NCBI GenBank assembly: GCA_013289695.1
Contig: JABCZK010000017.1
Coordinates: 23,036-87,035, forward strand
Reading direction: 5' to 3'
DNA: 64,000 nt
Origin: Acidobacteriota bacterium
Lineage (GTDB): Bacteria; Acidobacteriota; Terriglobia; Acidiferrales; UBA7541
How positions within the stretch are numbered: the stretch's first letter is position 1; each line of letters opens with the position of its first letter. Shown here piece after piece: positions 1-8,408 of the stretch. The position numbers and the translations under genes were made by a program. A model generated the notes under the pieces. That model had not been told where the DNA came from. It did no database searches and saw only the letters and a list, made by a program, of their open reading frames with translations.

Positions 1-1090
1 AGCGTATGGAAAGCTCCGTGGCGCGATCCGCGCTGCGCGCCATCAAGAGATTCGCAAGGTTGGAACACGCGATGAGCAGGATCAACACTACGGCGGCCAG
101 CAACAGCAGTGACGCGTTCTTCACCGGGCCGGCGAGTTCGTCTTGCAGCGAAGTCATCCGCGGATCAGGCTCGGAGTTACCAAGCTCGTCTCGCCGCGGC
201 CAGAGGCGGTCCGCTTCCAGCGCGAATGCCGCACGCGCTTGCGGCCAGGTGATTCCTGGTTGCAACCGCGCAATCGTTTGCCAGCCGTTATTTCCCGGAG
301 AATAATCCGCAGCTATCCAGAGATCGCTGTGATTCGGATAGTTGAACCCGGCAGGCGCCACCCCAACAATCGTCAGGGGCTTCCCGTTGACGCGAATCGT
401 CGAACCAAGCGCTCGCTGGTCGCCTGCAAAAAGCTGTTGCCAGAGCCCGTAGCTGATGACCGCGAGGGCATTTTCCCCCGGTGCATCCTCACCGTCGCGG
501 AACCATCGTCCCAGCGCTGGCTGTGCCCCGAGGACCGCGAAGAAATTCCAGGACGTGTAGGAAAGATGCGCTCGCACCTGGTTTTGCACTGTGCCAAGAT
601 TCACGTCGAATTGCTCGATGAGTGCGGCGTCGGCAAGATACGCGCCTTGCTGCTTTCGCCATTCATGAAATTCTCTTGCGCTATGGTGCGGCGGCAAGAA
701 TGTTCCGAATGCGGCCAGATGGCTGGGACCGTGGAATGGCAACGAGCGCAACAGCAGCGCGTTCACCACACTGAAAACACCGGTGTTTGCGCCAATGCCG
801 ATGGCTAAGGCCAGGATTGCAAACCCGGTTTGTCCCGGGCGGTTCGCCCAGAGCCGCAGCGTGTGCCGGGCATCCTGCGATAGCTCACGCGAAAACTGCA
901 GCGGGATTGATACAGCCAAATCAGTTAGCAGACGGACCCAAAGCTTTGCGAGTGCCAAGCCACCGCTCGATTCTGCAAGTTCGTCGCGGAATTCGCGTTC
1001 CATCGGTCCGGCATAATCGTCGCGGAAGCCAGCTGGATAGAGCTTCAACAGAAAGCGGTACAGCTTCAGCGCGAGAGGCGTGCTAGGCAT
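1..1090 (-). CDS. ADOP-family ABC transporter permease (N-terminal part, runs off the window)
   Basis: The frame starts at ATG 1090 and stays open to the window edge, giving about 363 residues of a protein whose family is usually about 800-900 aa. Residues 8-42 form the soluble N-terminal segment typical of acidobacterial duplicated orphan permeases. A membrane segment with ALAIGIGANTGVFSVVNALL follows at about 94-113, then a MacB-like periplasmic domain. Near the window edge a second membrane stretch ends in IACSNLANLLMARSADRA, the FtsX-like transmembrane core. The ATG overlaps the stop of the upstream padR by 8 bases (ATGCCTAG), so the two are translationally coupled. Such permeases usually have no adjacent ATPase and their substrate is unknown. 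The family call is firm and the function is not. Confidence 0.88.
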   Translation of the reverse strand, partial: MPSTPLALKLYRFLLKLYPAGFRDDYAGPMEREFRDELAESSGGLALAKLWVRLLTDLAVSIPLQFSRELSQDARHTLRLWANRPGQTGFAILALAIGIGANTGVFSVVNALLLRSLPFHGPSHLAAFGTFLPPHHSAREFHEWRKQQGAYLADAALIEQFDVNLGTVQNQVRAHLSYTSWNFFAVLGAQPALGRWFRDGEDAPGENALAVISYGLWQQLFAGDQRALGSTIRVNGKPLTIVGVAPAGFNYPNHSDLWIAADYSPGNNGWQTIARLQPGITWPQARAAFALEADRLWPRRDELGNSEPDPRMTSLQDELAGPVKNASLLLLAAVVLILLIACSNLANLLMARSADRATELSIR

Positions 1091-1448
1091 GTTTTGGAGC
1101 TCCAAATGTTGCCGCTGCCAATCGCGCCAGTTCGCGCATGCGAGCCGCTTCCGCCTGCGCCACCTTGCGGCCGTAGCTGGTGATCCGGTAATAGCGGCGC
1201 CGCTCGTCGTCGAGATGCGCATCGGGCCGGTCGTCGGACTCCTCGATAAGTCCTAACGCCAGCATCTTGTTGATGGAGCCGTAGAGCATGCCGGGACCCA
1301 GTTTCAGTGTGCCACCGGTACGGCGGGATATTTCGCGTTTGAGGGCGTACCCGTGTCGTTCGCCTTCGCCCAGCGACAGCAGGATGTGGAAGAAGGCTGG
1401 AGACAGTGGTGTGAGATGGTTCGCGGTCTTTCGGTCGTCTAGGGACAT
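1083..1448 (-). CDS. PadR-family transcriptional regulator
   Basis: A 121-residue winged-helix protein. Residues 14-95 carry the PadR fold with FHILLSLGEGERHGYALKRE, then the wing region (TLKLGPGMLYGSINKMLALGLI) and the RRRYYRITSYGRKVAQAEAARM dimerisation helix. It is the first gene of a two-gene unit with the ADOP permease, the usual genomic pairing for this PadR subgroup, so it probably controls that permease. Two direct repeats, one covering its own start codon, suggest autorepression. No effector can be named from the sequence. Confidence 0.9.
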   Translation of the reverse strand: MSLDDRKTANHLTPLSPAFFHILLSLGEGERHGYALKREISRRTGGTLKLGPGMLYGSINKMLALGLIEESDDRPDAHLDDERRRYYRITSYGRKVAQAEAARMRELARLAAATFGAPKHA

Positions 1449-1497
1449 AGTAGTACGAAAGAGGACATAGTATTTCCCTGCCCGATCATCTTGTCAA
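1443..1497 (-). promoter_or_regulatory. padR promoter with two direct-repeat operator sites
   Basis: On the minus strand TTGACA lies at 1497-1492 and AATACT at 1474-1469, separated by 17 bases, a good sigma70-type promoter. The 10-mer GGACATAGTA (plus strand) occurs at 1443-1452 and again at 1463-1472, exactly 20 bp apart (two helical turns). One copy overlaps the -10 box and the other overlaps the padR start codon. No Shine-Dalgarno lies between the predicted transcription start (about 1462) and the ATG at 1448, so the leader would be very short. Site function is inferred. Confidence 0.6.
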
Positions 1498-1606
1498 GTG
1501 CCAAGTCTTGGCGGGAGGCGTGACGAGAAGGCTCTCTGTCAGAAGTGTGCGATTTTTCGGCGTTGCATGGTTGCGGGTTCGTTTTGCGGAGAATGCGCGA
1601 ACTCGG

Positions 1607-2368
1607 CTATGACGATGCCGGAAAAACCGGTTCACTTCCCGGCTCGCCCGTCTTGCGCAGGGCGCGATAGCCCAGATCGAAGGAATTCAAATCCATGGCG
1701 GAGTGCATGATCATCGCCGGCACCAGCGAGCCGCCCGCTAGCACGACCACAGCGAAAAATAGGCCCACGATGGCACTCACCCACACGTGCCGCACGCCGA
1801 CATAGATGTGCGCGAACCCGAAAACGATCGCGCTGATGATCACGGCCAGAACCATACCGATCCGCGTGCCGGGCCAGAACGCCAGGAAGTACCACGTCAC
1901 AAAGCCGCGGAACAGAAATTCTTCACACACGCCTGCGGTGAGCGCCACCACGATCATGCCTCGATACTCGCTGCTCGTGCGCGGTACCAGGGGTTCGGCG
2001 TAAGCGAGCGTGTGACGCACCAGCTCGGGCCAGTTAGGTCGCGCGTAGAGCGTCCGCCGCTGCAGCGGTAGCACGGCGACACTGAGTGCGGCAGATGCCA
2101 ATGCAATTCCCAGCCGCAGCGGCGTGCTGGGGCCCAGCAGCAGCAGCGCCCAAGGACGCGCGCGAAATGCCCACAGGCAAATGACGCAGGCGGTGAAAAC
2201 CCACTGCGGCGCGACGCTGTTGCGGTACAAGCGCGCCCGCGCTCCGGGATTGCCCGCCTCGATCGCGCGTACCGAGCGCGGGTAATACCAGCGCCACTCG
2301 GCCAGCGGCCAGACCAGCGCGATCATTACCAGCAGGATGTGGTCGAGCAGCACGTGCGATCCTGTCAT
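1607..2368 (-). CDS. CPBP-family intramembrane metalloprotease
   Basis: A 253-residue multi-pass membrane protein. The motif EEFLFRGF (the EExxxR signature of CPBP/Abi glutamic endopeptidases) lies in the middle, followed by FGFAHIYVG (FxxxH) and SLVPAMIMHSAMDL, which supplies the later conserved His/Asp positions. The start at 2368 is chosen because GGGAGG sits 5 bases upstream. In-frame sequence further upstream has no such site. The substrate is unknown. It is divergent from an ArsR-type regulator with a palindrome between them, so that regulator is the likely controller. Confidence 0.85.
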   Translation of the reverse strand: MTGSHVLLDHILLVMIALVWPLAEWRWYYPRSVRAIEAGNPGARARLYRNSVAPQWVFTACVICLWAFRARPWALLLLGPSTPLRLGIALASAALSVAVLPLQRRTLYARPNWPELVRHTLAYAEPLVPRTSSEYRGMIVVALTAGVCEEFLFRGFVTWYFLAFWPGTRIGMVLAVIISAIVFGFAHIYVGVRHVWVSAIVGLFFAVVVLAGGSLVPAMIMHSAMDLNSFDLGYRALRKTGEPGSEPVFPASS

Positions 2369-2424
2369 GCGCGCCTCCCGGACCACGATTTCTCGTCGCC
2401 GCTACGAACGGCAATGACAGAGGC

Positions 2425-2485
2425 AGCCTAGTCACATTCGTATGAATAGTCAACTATATTTTACTATTCAATTGTTTGCTAGAAT
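2425..2485. promoter_or_regulatory. Divergent promoter region with a perfect inverted repeat
   Basis: TGAATAGT (2443-2450) and ACTATTCA (2463-2470) form a perfect 8-bp inverted repeat around a 12-base AT-rich spacer. A leftward promoter fits TTGACT (2453-2448), 17 bases, TAGGCT (2430-2425), so the left repeat arm overlaps its -35 box. A weaker rightward -10-like TAGAAT lies at 2480-2485. The layout fits an operator used by the ArsR-type regulator at 2537 to control itself and the CPBP protease. Confidence 0.55.
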
Positions 2486-2536
2486 TCCGGCAGTGGCCCC
2501 AGGCGAGGGCGCATCCTTCAGGAGATAGCCGAGACG

Positions 2537-3175
2537 ATGGCGAAGAAATCCCGGTCGCAGAATGCTGCGCTGCCCCACGGCACGCAAACCCTGGCGGACT
2601 TCCAGCAGATTCGCGCGCTCGCCCATCCGTTGCGCTTGCGCATTCTGGGCCTCCTGGTACGCGAGCCGCGCACCACCAAGCAAGTGGCGGATCTGCTCGG
2701 AGAAAATCACACCAAGCTGTATCACCATGTGCAGGAACTGGAGCGCGCGAAAGTAATTCGCTTGACCGAGACGCGGCAGAAGCGCGGAACAGTGGAAAAG
2801 TACTATCAGGCGACTGCAGCGCTGTTTCGTCCGGCGCCCTCGGTTCTTTCCCCCACGCGTGACGCGAACGACAAACCATCCGGCCTCGAAGCCATGTTGA
2901 ACGCAATCCTGGATGCAGGGCGCGCGGACGTGCTGGCCTACGCGCAGAAGGATGGCTTGCAGCGGGGCAGCAAGAAGGGGCTCATCGCGGGGCGGCTGCT
3001 GATAAAAGGCTCGCGCGTAAAAGCGCTCAAAACAGTCCGCCGTCAAATCTCGCGTGCGATCGACGCGCTGCTGGCGCAAGGCGCAAAGGAACGGGCCCAC
3101 AAGCGCGGCGCAAGGAAGCAACGCAAGCGGACGTACGCGCTCACTATTATTCTTCTTCCGACGGATGCAATCTAA
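2537..3175 (+). CDS. ArsR-type winged-helix transcriptional regulator
   Basis: 212 residues. Residues 20-90 form a winged helix (IRALAHPLRLRILGLLVREP, then TKQVADLLGENHTKLYHHVQ and an extended wing), the HTH_20/ArsR type without the Cys metal site of true ArsR. The C-terminal half is helical and ends in a Lys/Arg-rich tail (about 180-205). AGGAG precedes the ATG at a somewhat long distance. It is divergent from the CPBP protease and shares its intergenic palindrome. The ligand is unknown. Confidence 0.8.
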   Translation: MAKKSRSQNAALPHGTQTLADFQQIRALAHPLRLRILGLLVREPRTTKQVADLLGENHTKLYHHVQELERAKVIRLTETRQKRGTVEKYYQATAALFRPAPSVLSPTRDANDKPSGLEAMLNAILDAGRADVLAYAQKDGLQRGSKKGLIAGRLLIKGSRVKALKTVRRQISRAIDALLAQGAKERAHKRGARKQRKRTYALTIILLPTDAI

Positions 3176-3330
3176 GCCGCCACGCGTTCGGTCGTCGGGA
3201 GAACGAAATTCAGCGCAAGATTTAGCGCGGGTGACAGGGTGGCCCGCAATTCAGGGGATGGAGTCGTGCCGCGTCACACGGCGATCGCCGATTCCAGGGT
3301 CAAGCCGGAGGGGCCCGCCGACTGACTTAC

Positions 3331-6159
3331 TTACAGCGACCCGTTGGGCGGGTTCGAGGGTTCGGGCGTATCGCGATTGGAACCCTGCATAAATCCGGCC
3401 AGGTTGCCGGCACCCGCTCCATTGCCTACGCGTTCGCGCAGCATCTGCGCCAGGCCGTCGAAAACTTTCGAGCAGGAATCGCGCAGCGCTTGGTCGGCGG
3501 AGCGCAGCAGTGACTCGATTCCGTTCTGGCCGTGCTCATTGAGCCGTCGGACGGAGGCCATCACCCAGGAATCGGCCGTGGTCTGCAGGCGATCCTGAAA
3601 CTTTCCGGCGGCGTCGGCGCTCGCGCGCTCCAGCTGCGCGGTCCATTCGTTCTGGTGCGCGTCGCGCTCGGTGCGAAAACCTTCGAGCGCCGACGCAAAT
3701 TCCGCGCCCAGCGCCGCGCGGCCTTCGCCGATGCTGGCTTCCCACTGCGATGCCATCTGCACGCGGAAGCGTTCGACGGACGAAAAGGCATTTACGTCGA
3801 GTTGATGCAGGAGCTGTTGCGTGGCGTGGTCAAAATCCTCCGCGCGCTCCCGCCGCGTGGTGGCGGTGCTGGCGGCGAACTGGGTGGTCTCGCGATCCGA
3901 TACTTCGTGCAATAACTGGCCGAAGGAAGCCGCCGCGGCTTCGGCCGCGCGGTCGAGCTCCGTGCGCGTGCGCGCGGTCACTTCCTCGGCGACGCTTTCC
4001 ACCTGCACGCGAATTTGCCCCAGGTGCGCCGCGGACTGCGCCGCAAGTTGCGCCTCGAATTTCTGCGCCCCGTCCGCGCTCCTTTGGCCAAATCCCGCTT
4101 CGGCGGTAACAAAGGATTGCTCCACCAGCGCCTGCAAACGCGCCCGCGCCTCTTGCTGCAGCCACTCGGATGTATGCCCGATGGATTCCGCCGCCGCGTG
4201 CGACGCGCGCACTCCACTGGCGTCCAATTCCTCGGACCACTTCACCAGCGCATCCCTACGGGCCACTTCAAAATCGGCGTGCAAGCTCGCCAGCGTCGCG
4301 GCGACCTGCGTGGCAACTTCGCGCTGATTATTTTCAGAAACCTGGCGCAAGCGTTCGCGGTGCAGCCTCAAGCTATCTTCCAGCTGCACTTCGCGCGCGG
4401 CGAGTTCGTGCAAGAGCGCGGGGACGCGCTCCAGATGCGGCGCCAGCTTCGCCTCGGCCTCGGCCACGGCGCGCTCCTGGAACTGGTGGCTGAGCGAATC
4501 CAACACCGGGACCGCCCGCTGCGCAACGTCCGCCGAGAGATTTTCCATGCGGCGATTCATTTCCGCCGTCTGCGCGTCCAGGATTCTTTCCAGGCGCCGG
4601 TGCAGCTCGTTCACCGTATCGTGACTGGCGGCTTCCAGCTGGGCCGAGAATTCCTCGGTGCGGCTGGCCACTTGCTTCACTTCCGCCAGCGAGCTACGGG
4701 CCTTCAGCACTTCCTGCTCCAGCGAAGACTGGATTCCCGAAAACGTTTCGCGCGCCTCGGCGGCGGCCTGCGCGAAAGGCTGGCGCAATTCACCCAGTCG
4801 CTCCGTCATTTTCTGCTCGGCGTTGCGCAGCACTTCCTGCGAGCGCTCCGAGAGCTGGTCAACCATCCGCTGCAGATTATTATCCAGCGAGGAATGCAAC
4901 AGCTCGTTCCATTGCCCCTGCGCCACCGTCATTTCCGATTCCAAGCGCTGGCGCCAGACGGCCACCGCGCTCTCCTCGGCCGCGATTTCTTCCTTCGTCG
5001 GCTCCACCGCTTTCGAACTGCGCGCGGCATCGGCTGCTTCCAGTTGCAGCAGCACCCGCGCCACCTGGCTGGTGGCTTCCTGTGCGTTGCCGCTTTCGGC
5101 CCGCAACGCCTCGGTCTGGCGAGCGATCTCGCCGAGCAGTTCGCGTGCCTGTCCGAATTTTTCGTCGAAGCCCGATTGCAACGCGCCCAGCGCTTCATCC
5201 TGCCTCGCCGCCACTTTCGCGAAAAACTCCTCGCGCGCAACGGCCTGCAGCCTTTCGATTTCGAACTTCCACTTCGCGAAAAGTTCCTCGGCGTTGCTGG
5301 TCCGCTTGCGCGCGGTCGCTGCTGCGGTCTGCAGCACTTCTTCGCGGGCCTGCTCGGCTGCCGCTAATACCGCGTGCTTGGCCTGACGATCCAGCTCCGC
5401 GCGAAATTCACGCAGCAGAGGATTATCGGCCGCCGGAGCGGTTTCCACCTGCTGCGCTACATCACGCGCCAGCGCCTGCACGTGGTCAGTCGCAGGTTCA
5501 GACGCCGCGTGATTTTCCCGCGAATCAACTCTTGCTTCCGTTTTGAATTGGTCCATAAAAATCTCGAGGTTCCTCGCCGCAATGTCTGTCGCCGATGGTT
5601 CGTTGCAGCGGGGGATCGATCCTGCAGGCAACGTTTCAGACCCCGCAGTCCCCGCGGCCGCGCTATTCCATTCAGCAGCGTCGCTGCCCCAGATATTCGC
5701 CGGGCTTTCCAGCTCCACGGCAATCTGAAAGAAATCACGAATCGAGTGCGGCCGTTGCACCCAGGCAACGCGGGCTCGGAGCGTGGTGCGCAAATTTTCC
5801 GTCGAGCTTGCGCTCGCATGCGTCGCCGCGTTTGCTTGCGCTACGCTCCGCGCCACTGCTTGCGGAAGATCCAGCGTCACCCAAGTGTTGCGCGGCAGAT
5901 GGTGCTTGGAAGCGTAGCGGCATCCGTGAAGATTGAAGGCCAGCGTGGTGGTGCGTTCTTCGAAAGGCTGGCCGAGCAGGTCTATGCCGCGCACGATTAA
6001 CGGCAAAGATTCCGAAAGTCGTTCGCTGCGGCGGCGTTCTGTGCTGGGTTGGTTCAAATCCACTTCTCCACCGGGTTCGCTGCGGGCTTCCGCGACGCGC
6101 TGCCTGACGCTCCACGCGAAACGCCGAATGACGCGAAGCGATGAGCGAAAGAATAGCAC
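3331..6159 (-). CDS. PilZ-like domain protein with a very long coiled coil
   Basis: 942 residues. The N-terminal 150 residues resemble a PilZ domain: ERRRSERL (RxxxR-like) at about 41-48 and LAFNLHGCRY at about 73-82, where His replaces the usual Ser of the (D/N)xSxxG motif. From about residue 200 to 910 the protein is Ala/Glu/Gln/Arg-rich and heptad-like, with almost no Gly or Pro, so a long rod is expected. It ends in a short Gly/Asn/Pro-rich tail. There is no signal peptide or clear membrane segment. The start is GTG at 6159 and its AGGAG is unusually close, so the exact start is uncertain. Cyclic-di-GMP binding is possible but not secure because the motif is imperfect. Confidence 0.72.
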   Translation of the reverse strand: MLFFRSSLRVIRRFAWSVRQRVAEARSEPGGEVDLNQPSTERRRSERLSESLPLIVRGIDLLGQPFEERTTTLAFNLHGCRYASKHHLPRNTWVTLDLPQAVARSVAQANAATHASASSTENLRTTLRARVAWVQRPHSIRDFFQIAVELESPANIWGSDAAEWNSAAAGTAGSETLPAGSIPRCNEPSATDIAARNLEIFMDQFKTEARVDSRENHAASEPATDHVQALARDVAQQVETAPAADNPLLREFRAELDRQAKHAVLAAAEQAREEVLQTAAATARKRTSNAEELFAKWKFEIERLQAVAREEFFAKVAARQDEALGALQSGFDEKFGQARELLGEIARQTEALRAESGNAQEATSQVARVLLQLEAADAARSSKAVEPTKEEIAAEESAVAVWRQRLESEMTVAQGQWNELLHSSLDNNLQRMVDQLSERSQEVLRNAEQKMTERLGELRQPFAQAAAEARETFSGIQSSLEQEVLKARSSLAEVKQVASRTEEFSAQLEAASHDTVNELHRRLERILDAQTAEMNRRMENLSADVAQRAVPVLDSLSHQFQERAVAEAEAKLAPHLERVPALLHELAAREVQLEDSLRLHRERLRQVSENNQREVATQVAATLASLHADFEVARRDALVKWSEELDASGVRASHAAAESIGHTSEWLQQEARARLQALVEQSFVTAEAGFGQRSADGAQKFEAQLAAQSAAHLGQIRVQVESVAEEVTARTRTELDRAAEAAAASFGQLLHEVSDRETTQFAASTATTRRERAEDFDHATQQLLHQLDVNAFSSVERFRVQMASQWEASIGEGRAALGAEFASALEGFRTERDAHQNEWTAQLERASADAAGKFQDRLQTTADSWVMASVRRLNEHGQNGIESLLRSADQALRDSCSKVFDGLAQMLRERVGNGAGAGNLAGFMQGSNRDTPEPSNPPNGSL

Positions 6160-6270
6160 TCCTCGCGGGACGAATCGAGAAAAGAAAGCGATCCAAAATA
6201 GGAATTTCGCGGAAGGGGAAGCGTGCGGCGGCTGCGGGCGACCACAGCCGCCTACGTGCCAAAAAATGCT

Positions 6271-7428
6271 CTACTTCTTCTTCTTTTTGCCCACCGACGT
6301 ATCCTGCCCCCCACTCATGGCGTTCAGACCATCCAACGCGTCCTTGCAGAGCTTGCCGGTAGCGTTATCCGCCCCTGCATCAATGCACTTCTGATAGGCT
6401 TCGGCGGTTCCCGGGGGGATGATGTAAGTCATTTTCTCGCCTTCTTGCTTGGTATCAATCGTCGCGGTCAGCGCGCTTCCCAACATGTACCAAGTAATCT
6501 GGTCCTTGGGGTCGGCTTGGGAAGCTTTTTGCAGCGGTACGACTGCCTCCTTCATGCGGCCCTTGTTGCTGAGCACGATGCCGAGATTTTTCCAGCAGGT
6601 GGCGCCAGTCGCAGGATCGAGCGCGGTCACTTTGTCGCAGGTGGCGCTGGCGTCGGCGAATTTGGCTTCGGCATCTTTCGGATCCGTAGACGACGCTCCC
6701 ACGTTCGCCAGGTTGGTGGCTAGGCCGACGTAATATCCGGCGACCGGCTTCGTATCGATCGCCTTCTGAAACGAGTCCGCTGCGTCGGCGTATTTGCCGG
6801 CGCATTCGTTCGCGGATCCTAGGTTGCCCAGAATCATCGCGCGGTTATTGACGTCTTTCTCTCCCAGGTTCTGCACGGCTTGCGAAAATTCGCTGGCCGC
6901 CGTCGTGCAATCGGTGGTGCGCTGCGCTTGCAACGTCGCTTTCTGGTCCGCCGGCGCCGACTTGATTTGCGCTCTTAGGTCGTTGCCGGCCCCCAGCGCC
7001 GCCACTCCGGCGTCGAAATGCTGCTTCATCATCTTGAATTTATCTTCCGTTTCTTCCTTCTTCTTGGCTTCGTCCGGATGCGCCGCCGCCGTCGCCGCCG
7101 CCACTTGCTTCAGGTCCAGCTTGTAATTATTTTCTTGCCCGTCGTTGACCTGAAATTTTTCCGAATAATTCAAGCTGGTCAAGGTGATCACATACACTCC
7201 AGTGCGCATTCCCAATTGCACGAATTTCCCGTTCTTGTCCGTCTTCACGGTGTAGGTCTGGCCCGTCTCGGGGAGCTTGATTGTCACCGTCTGATCCGCA
7301 TACGGCTTTCCGTTCGGATCCAAAATTTCGCCGTTGAGTCTGCCGGTGCCTTGTGCCAGCGCCGTTGCGGCCAACATCGCCGCCAGCACCCAGGCTCCCA
7401 GAATGGAAATCACTTTTCGCATGTGCAT
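6271..7428 (-). CDS. Secreted TPR protein with N-terminal carboxypeptidase-regulatory-like domain
   Basis: About 385 residues. A signal peptide (MRKVISILGAWVLAAMLA then ATALAQ) is followed by a beta-sandwich segment (RLNGEILDPNGKPYADQTVT to YVITLTSLNYSEKF), a Lys/Glu-rich linker, and several tetratricopeptide-like repeats (for example GNLGSANECAGKYADAADSF and GIVLSNKGRMKEAVVPLQKA). The C-terminus is KKKKK. GGAGGAG lies just upstream, and either ATG 7428 or ATG 7422 could be used. It is probably periplasmic or outer-membrane associated. The partner is unknown. Confidence 0.8.
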   Translation of the reverse strand: MHMRKVISILGAWVLAAMLAATALAQGTGRLNGEILDPNGKPYADQTVTIKLPETGQTYTVKTDKNGKFVQLGMRTGVYVITLTSLNYSEKFQVNDGQENNYKLDLKQVAAATAAAHPDEAKKKEETEDKFKMMKQHFDAGVAALGAGNDLRAQIKSAPADQKATLQAQRTTDCTTAASEFSQAVQNLGEKDVNNRAMILGNLGSANECAGKYADAADSFQKAIDTKPVAGYYVGLATNLANVGASSTDPKDAEAKFADASATCDKVTALDPATGATCWKNLGIVLSNKGRMKEAVVPLQKASQADPKDQITWYMLGSALTATIDTKQEGEKMTYIIPPGTAEAYQKCIDAGADNATGKLCKDALDGLNAMSGGQDTSVGKKKKK

Positions 7429-7601
7429 AGCTCCTCCGCCAGTGAATTGCCGCAGCCGATTATTCTTCAACCCGTGCTTCCCGCGCGAGTGGCAGACCAT
7501 CGCGTCGGGCAAAATATGTCCGGGCGCAAGCGGCCACTATCGCATATTCCGTTCGCGGATTTTAAGATTTTTCTGCGAAGGTCATGACGATTTCGGAAAT
7601 T

Positions 7602-7802
7602 TTATTGGCCTGCCTCCGGGCCTCCCGGCCCGGGATTTTGCGGCGCGTTCGCCCGCCGCGCGCTGTAAACCACGACCCCCACTCCGATGGCGATTTCCAG
7701 GCAGCCGCCGATGACTGCGGTGTGCCAGCCCCATCCCAGCGTCAGCCAGAAGATGGAAACCAGGAAAGCGGGAATCGCGATGATCAAAAAGCCTCGGTTC
7801 AT
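7602..7802 (-). CDS. Small membrane protein of unknown function
   Basis: 66 residues with two predicted membrane helices (LIIAIPAFLVSIFWLTLGWG and TAVIGGCLEIAIGVGVVVYS) joined by a two-residue HT turn, and a Pro/Gly-rich tail (NAPQNPGPGGPEAG). AAGGA lies about 11 bases before the ATG. No family is recognised. It is followed downstream by a hairpin-rich intergenic repeat. Confidence 0.6.
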   Translation of the reverse strand: MNRGFLIIAIPAFLVSIFWLTLGWGWHTAVIGGCLEIAIGVGVVVYSARRANAPQNPGPGGPEAGQ

Positions 7803-7896
7803 TTTCGCTGCGTTCCTTACCGTGCGTTTGCCGTCCGCATCGCCTGTGCCAGCCCGTCAAGCCGCGTACCGCCGATGCCCTGCATCGAGAATCTTT

Positions 7897-7992
7897 GCGG
7901 GTCGTGGCTTTAGTTCATGCTGAGAGCCTGCCGGTGGCAGGCCCGAAGGGCCACGACCTAAACTGCGCAGCATCCGGGCGGCTTCAGCCGCT
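7897..7992. repeat. Hairpin-rich intergenic repeat (copy A)
   Basis: Contains GGTCGTGGC (7900-7908) and its inverted copy GCCACGACC (7950-7958). Nested inside is a perfect GCCTGCC-GGT-GGCAGGC hairpin (7926-7942). A GCGGCT-TC-AGCCGC hairpin (7978-7991) follows. It lies between two same-strand genes. Parts of it (GGGTCGTGGCTTTAG and GCGGCT..AGCCGCTG) recur at 47847-47937, so this is a dispersed family and not just a local terminator. Confidence 0.6.
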
Positions 7993-8024
7993 GCAGTTCC
8001 GATTATGCATTTTCTGCGCCCTCG

Positions 8025-8405
8025 CTAAGGCCGATACGTGGCCGCGGTCACATCCGATTCCCACACCGTAATGCTCGAAATCGCCGCGCCATTTGCCGTT
8101 GCGTGCATCTGCTTGGCGGTTTGCTCGTAAATATGCCGCGCGATATTTTCCGCCGAAGGGTTCAGCACATCAAACGGCTTCAGCTCGTTCAAGTATTTGT
8201 GGTCCAGCGAACGAATCACGCCTTGAATCACCTGCTTCAAGTGCACGAAATCGTAGAGCAGGCCCGTCGTATCCAGTTCGGCGCCGGCGAGCGTCACGCG
8301 CACTTTGTAATTGTGCCCGTGCAAATCTTCGCATTTTCCCTTGTAGTTCCGCAGATTGTGCGCCGCGGCAAAGGTCTCGTCCACGCTCACTTCGTACATC
8401 GGCAT
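8025..8405 (-). CDS. queD: 6-carboxy-5,6,7,8-tetrahydropterin synthase (QueD/PTPS family)
   Basis: 126 residues, normal length for the family. It converts dihydroneopterin triphosphate to 6-carboxytetrahydropterin in queuosine/7-deazaguanine synthesis. Visible zinc ligands are His16 (FAAAHNL) and the LHGHNY pair, with Cys25 of KCEDLHGH as the catalytic Cys that marks QueD over eukaryotic PTPS. DHKYLNEL and the late Glu in ITVWESD are also present. Its start lies 3 bases after the upstream helicase stop, so the two are probably co-transcribed. No other queuosine gene is in the window. Confidence 0.9.
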   Translation of the reverse strand: MPMYEVSVDETFAAAHNLRNYKGKCEDLHGHNYKVRVTLAGAELDTTGLLYDFVHLKQVIQGVIRSLDHKYLNELKPFDVLNPSAENIARHIYEQTAKQMHATANGAAISSITVWESDVTAATYRP

Positions 8406-8408
8406 TCC

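Noticed and set aside
4015..5367. 450-codon plus-strand frame opposite the PilZ/coiled-coil gene
   Set aside because: Its residues are the mirror of a GC-rich coiled-coil gene, with no family, no ribosome site and no place outside the real gene.
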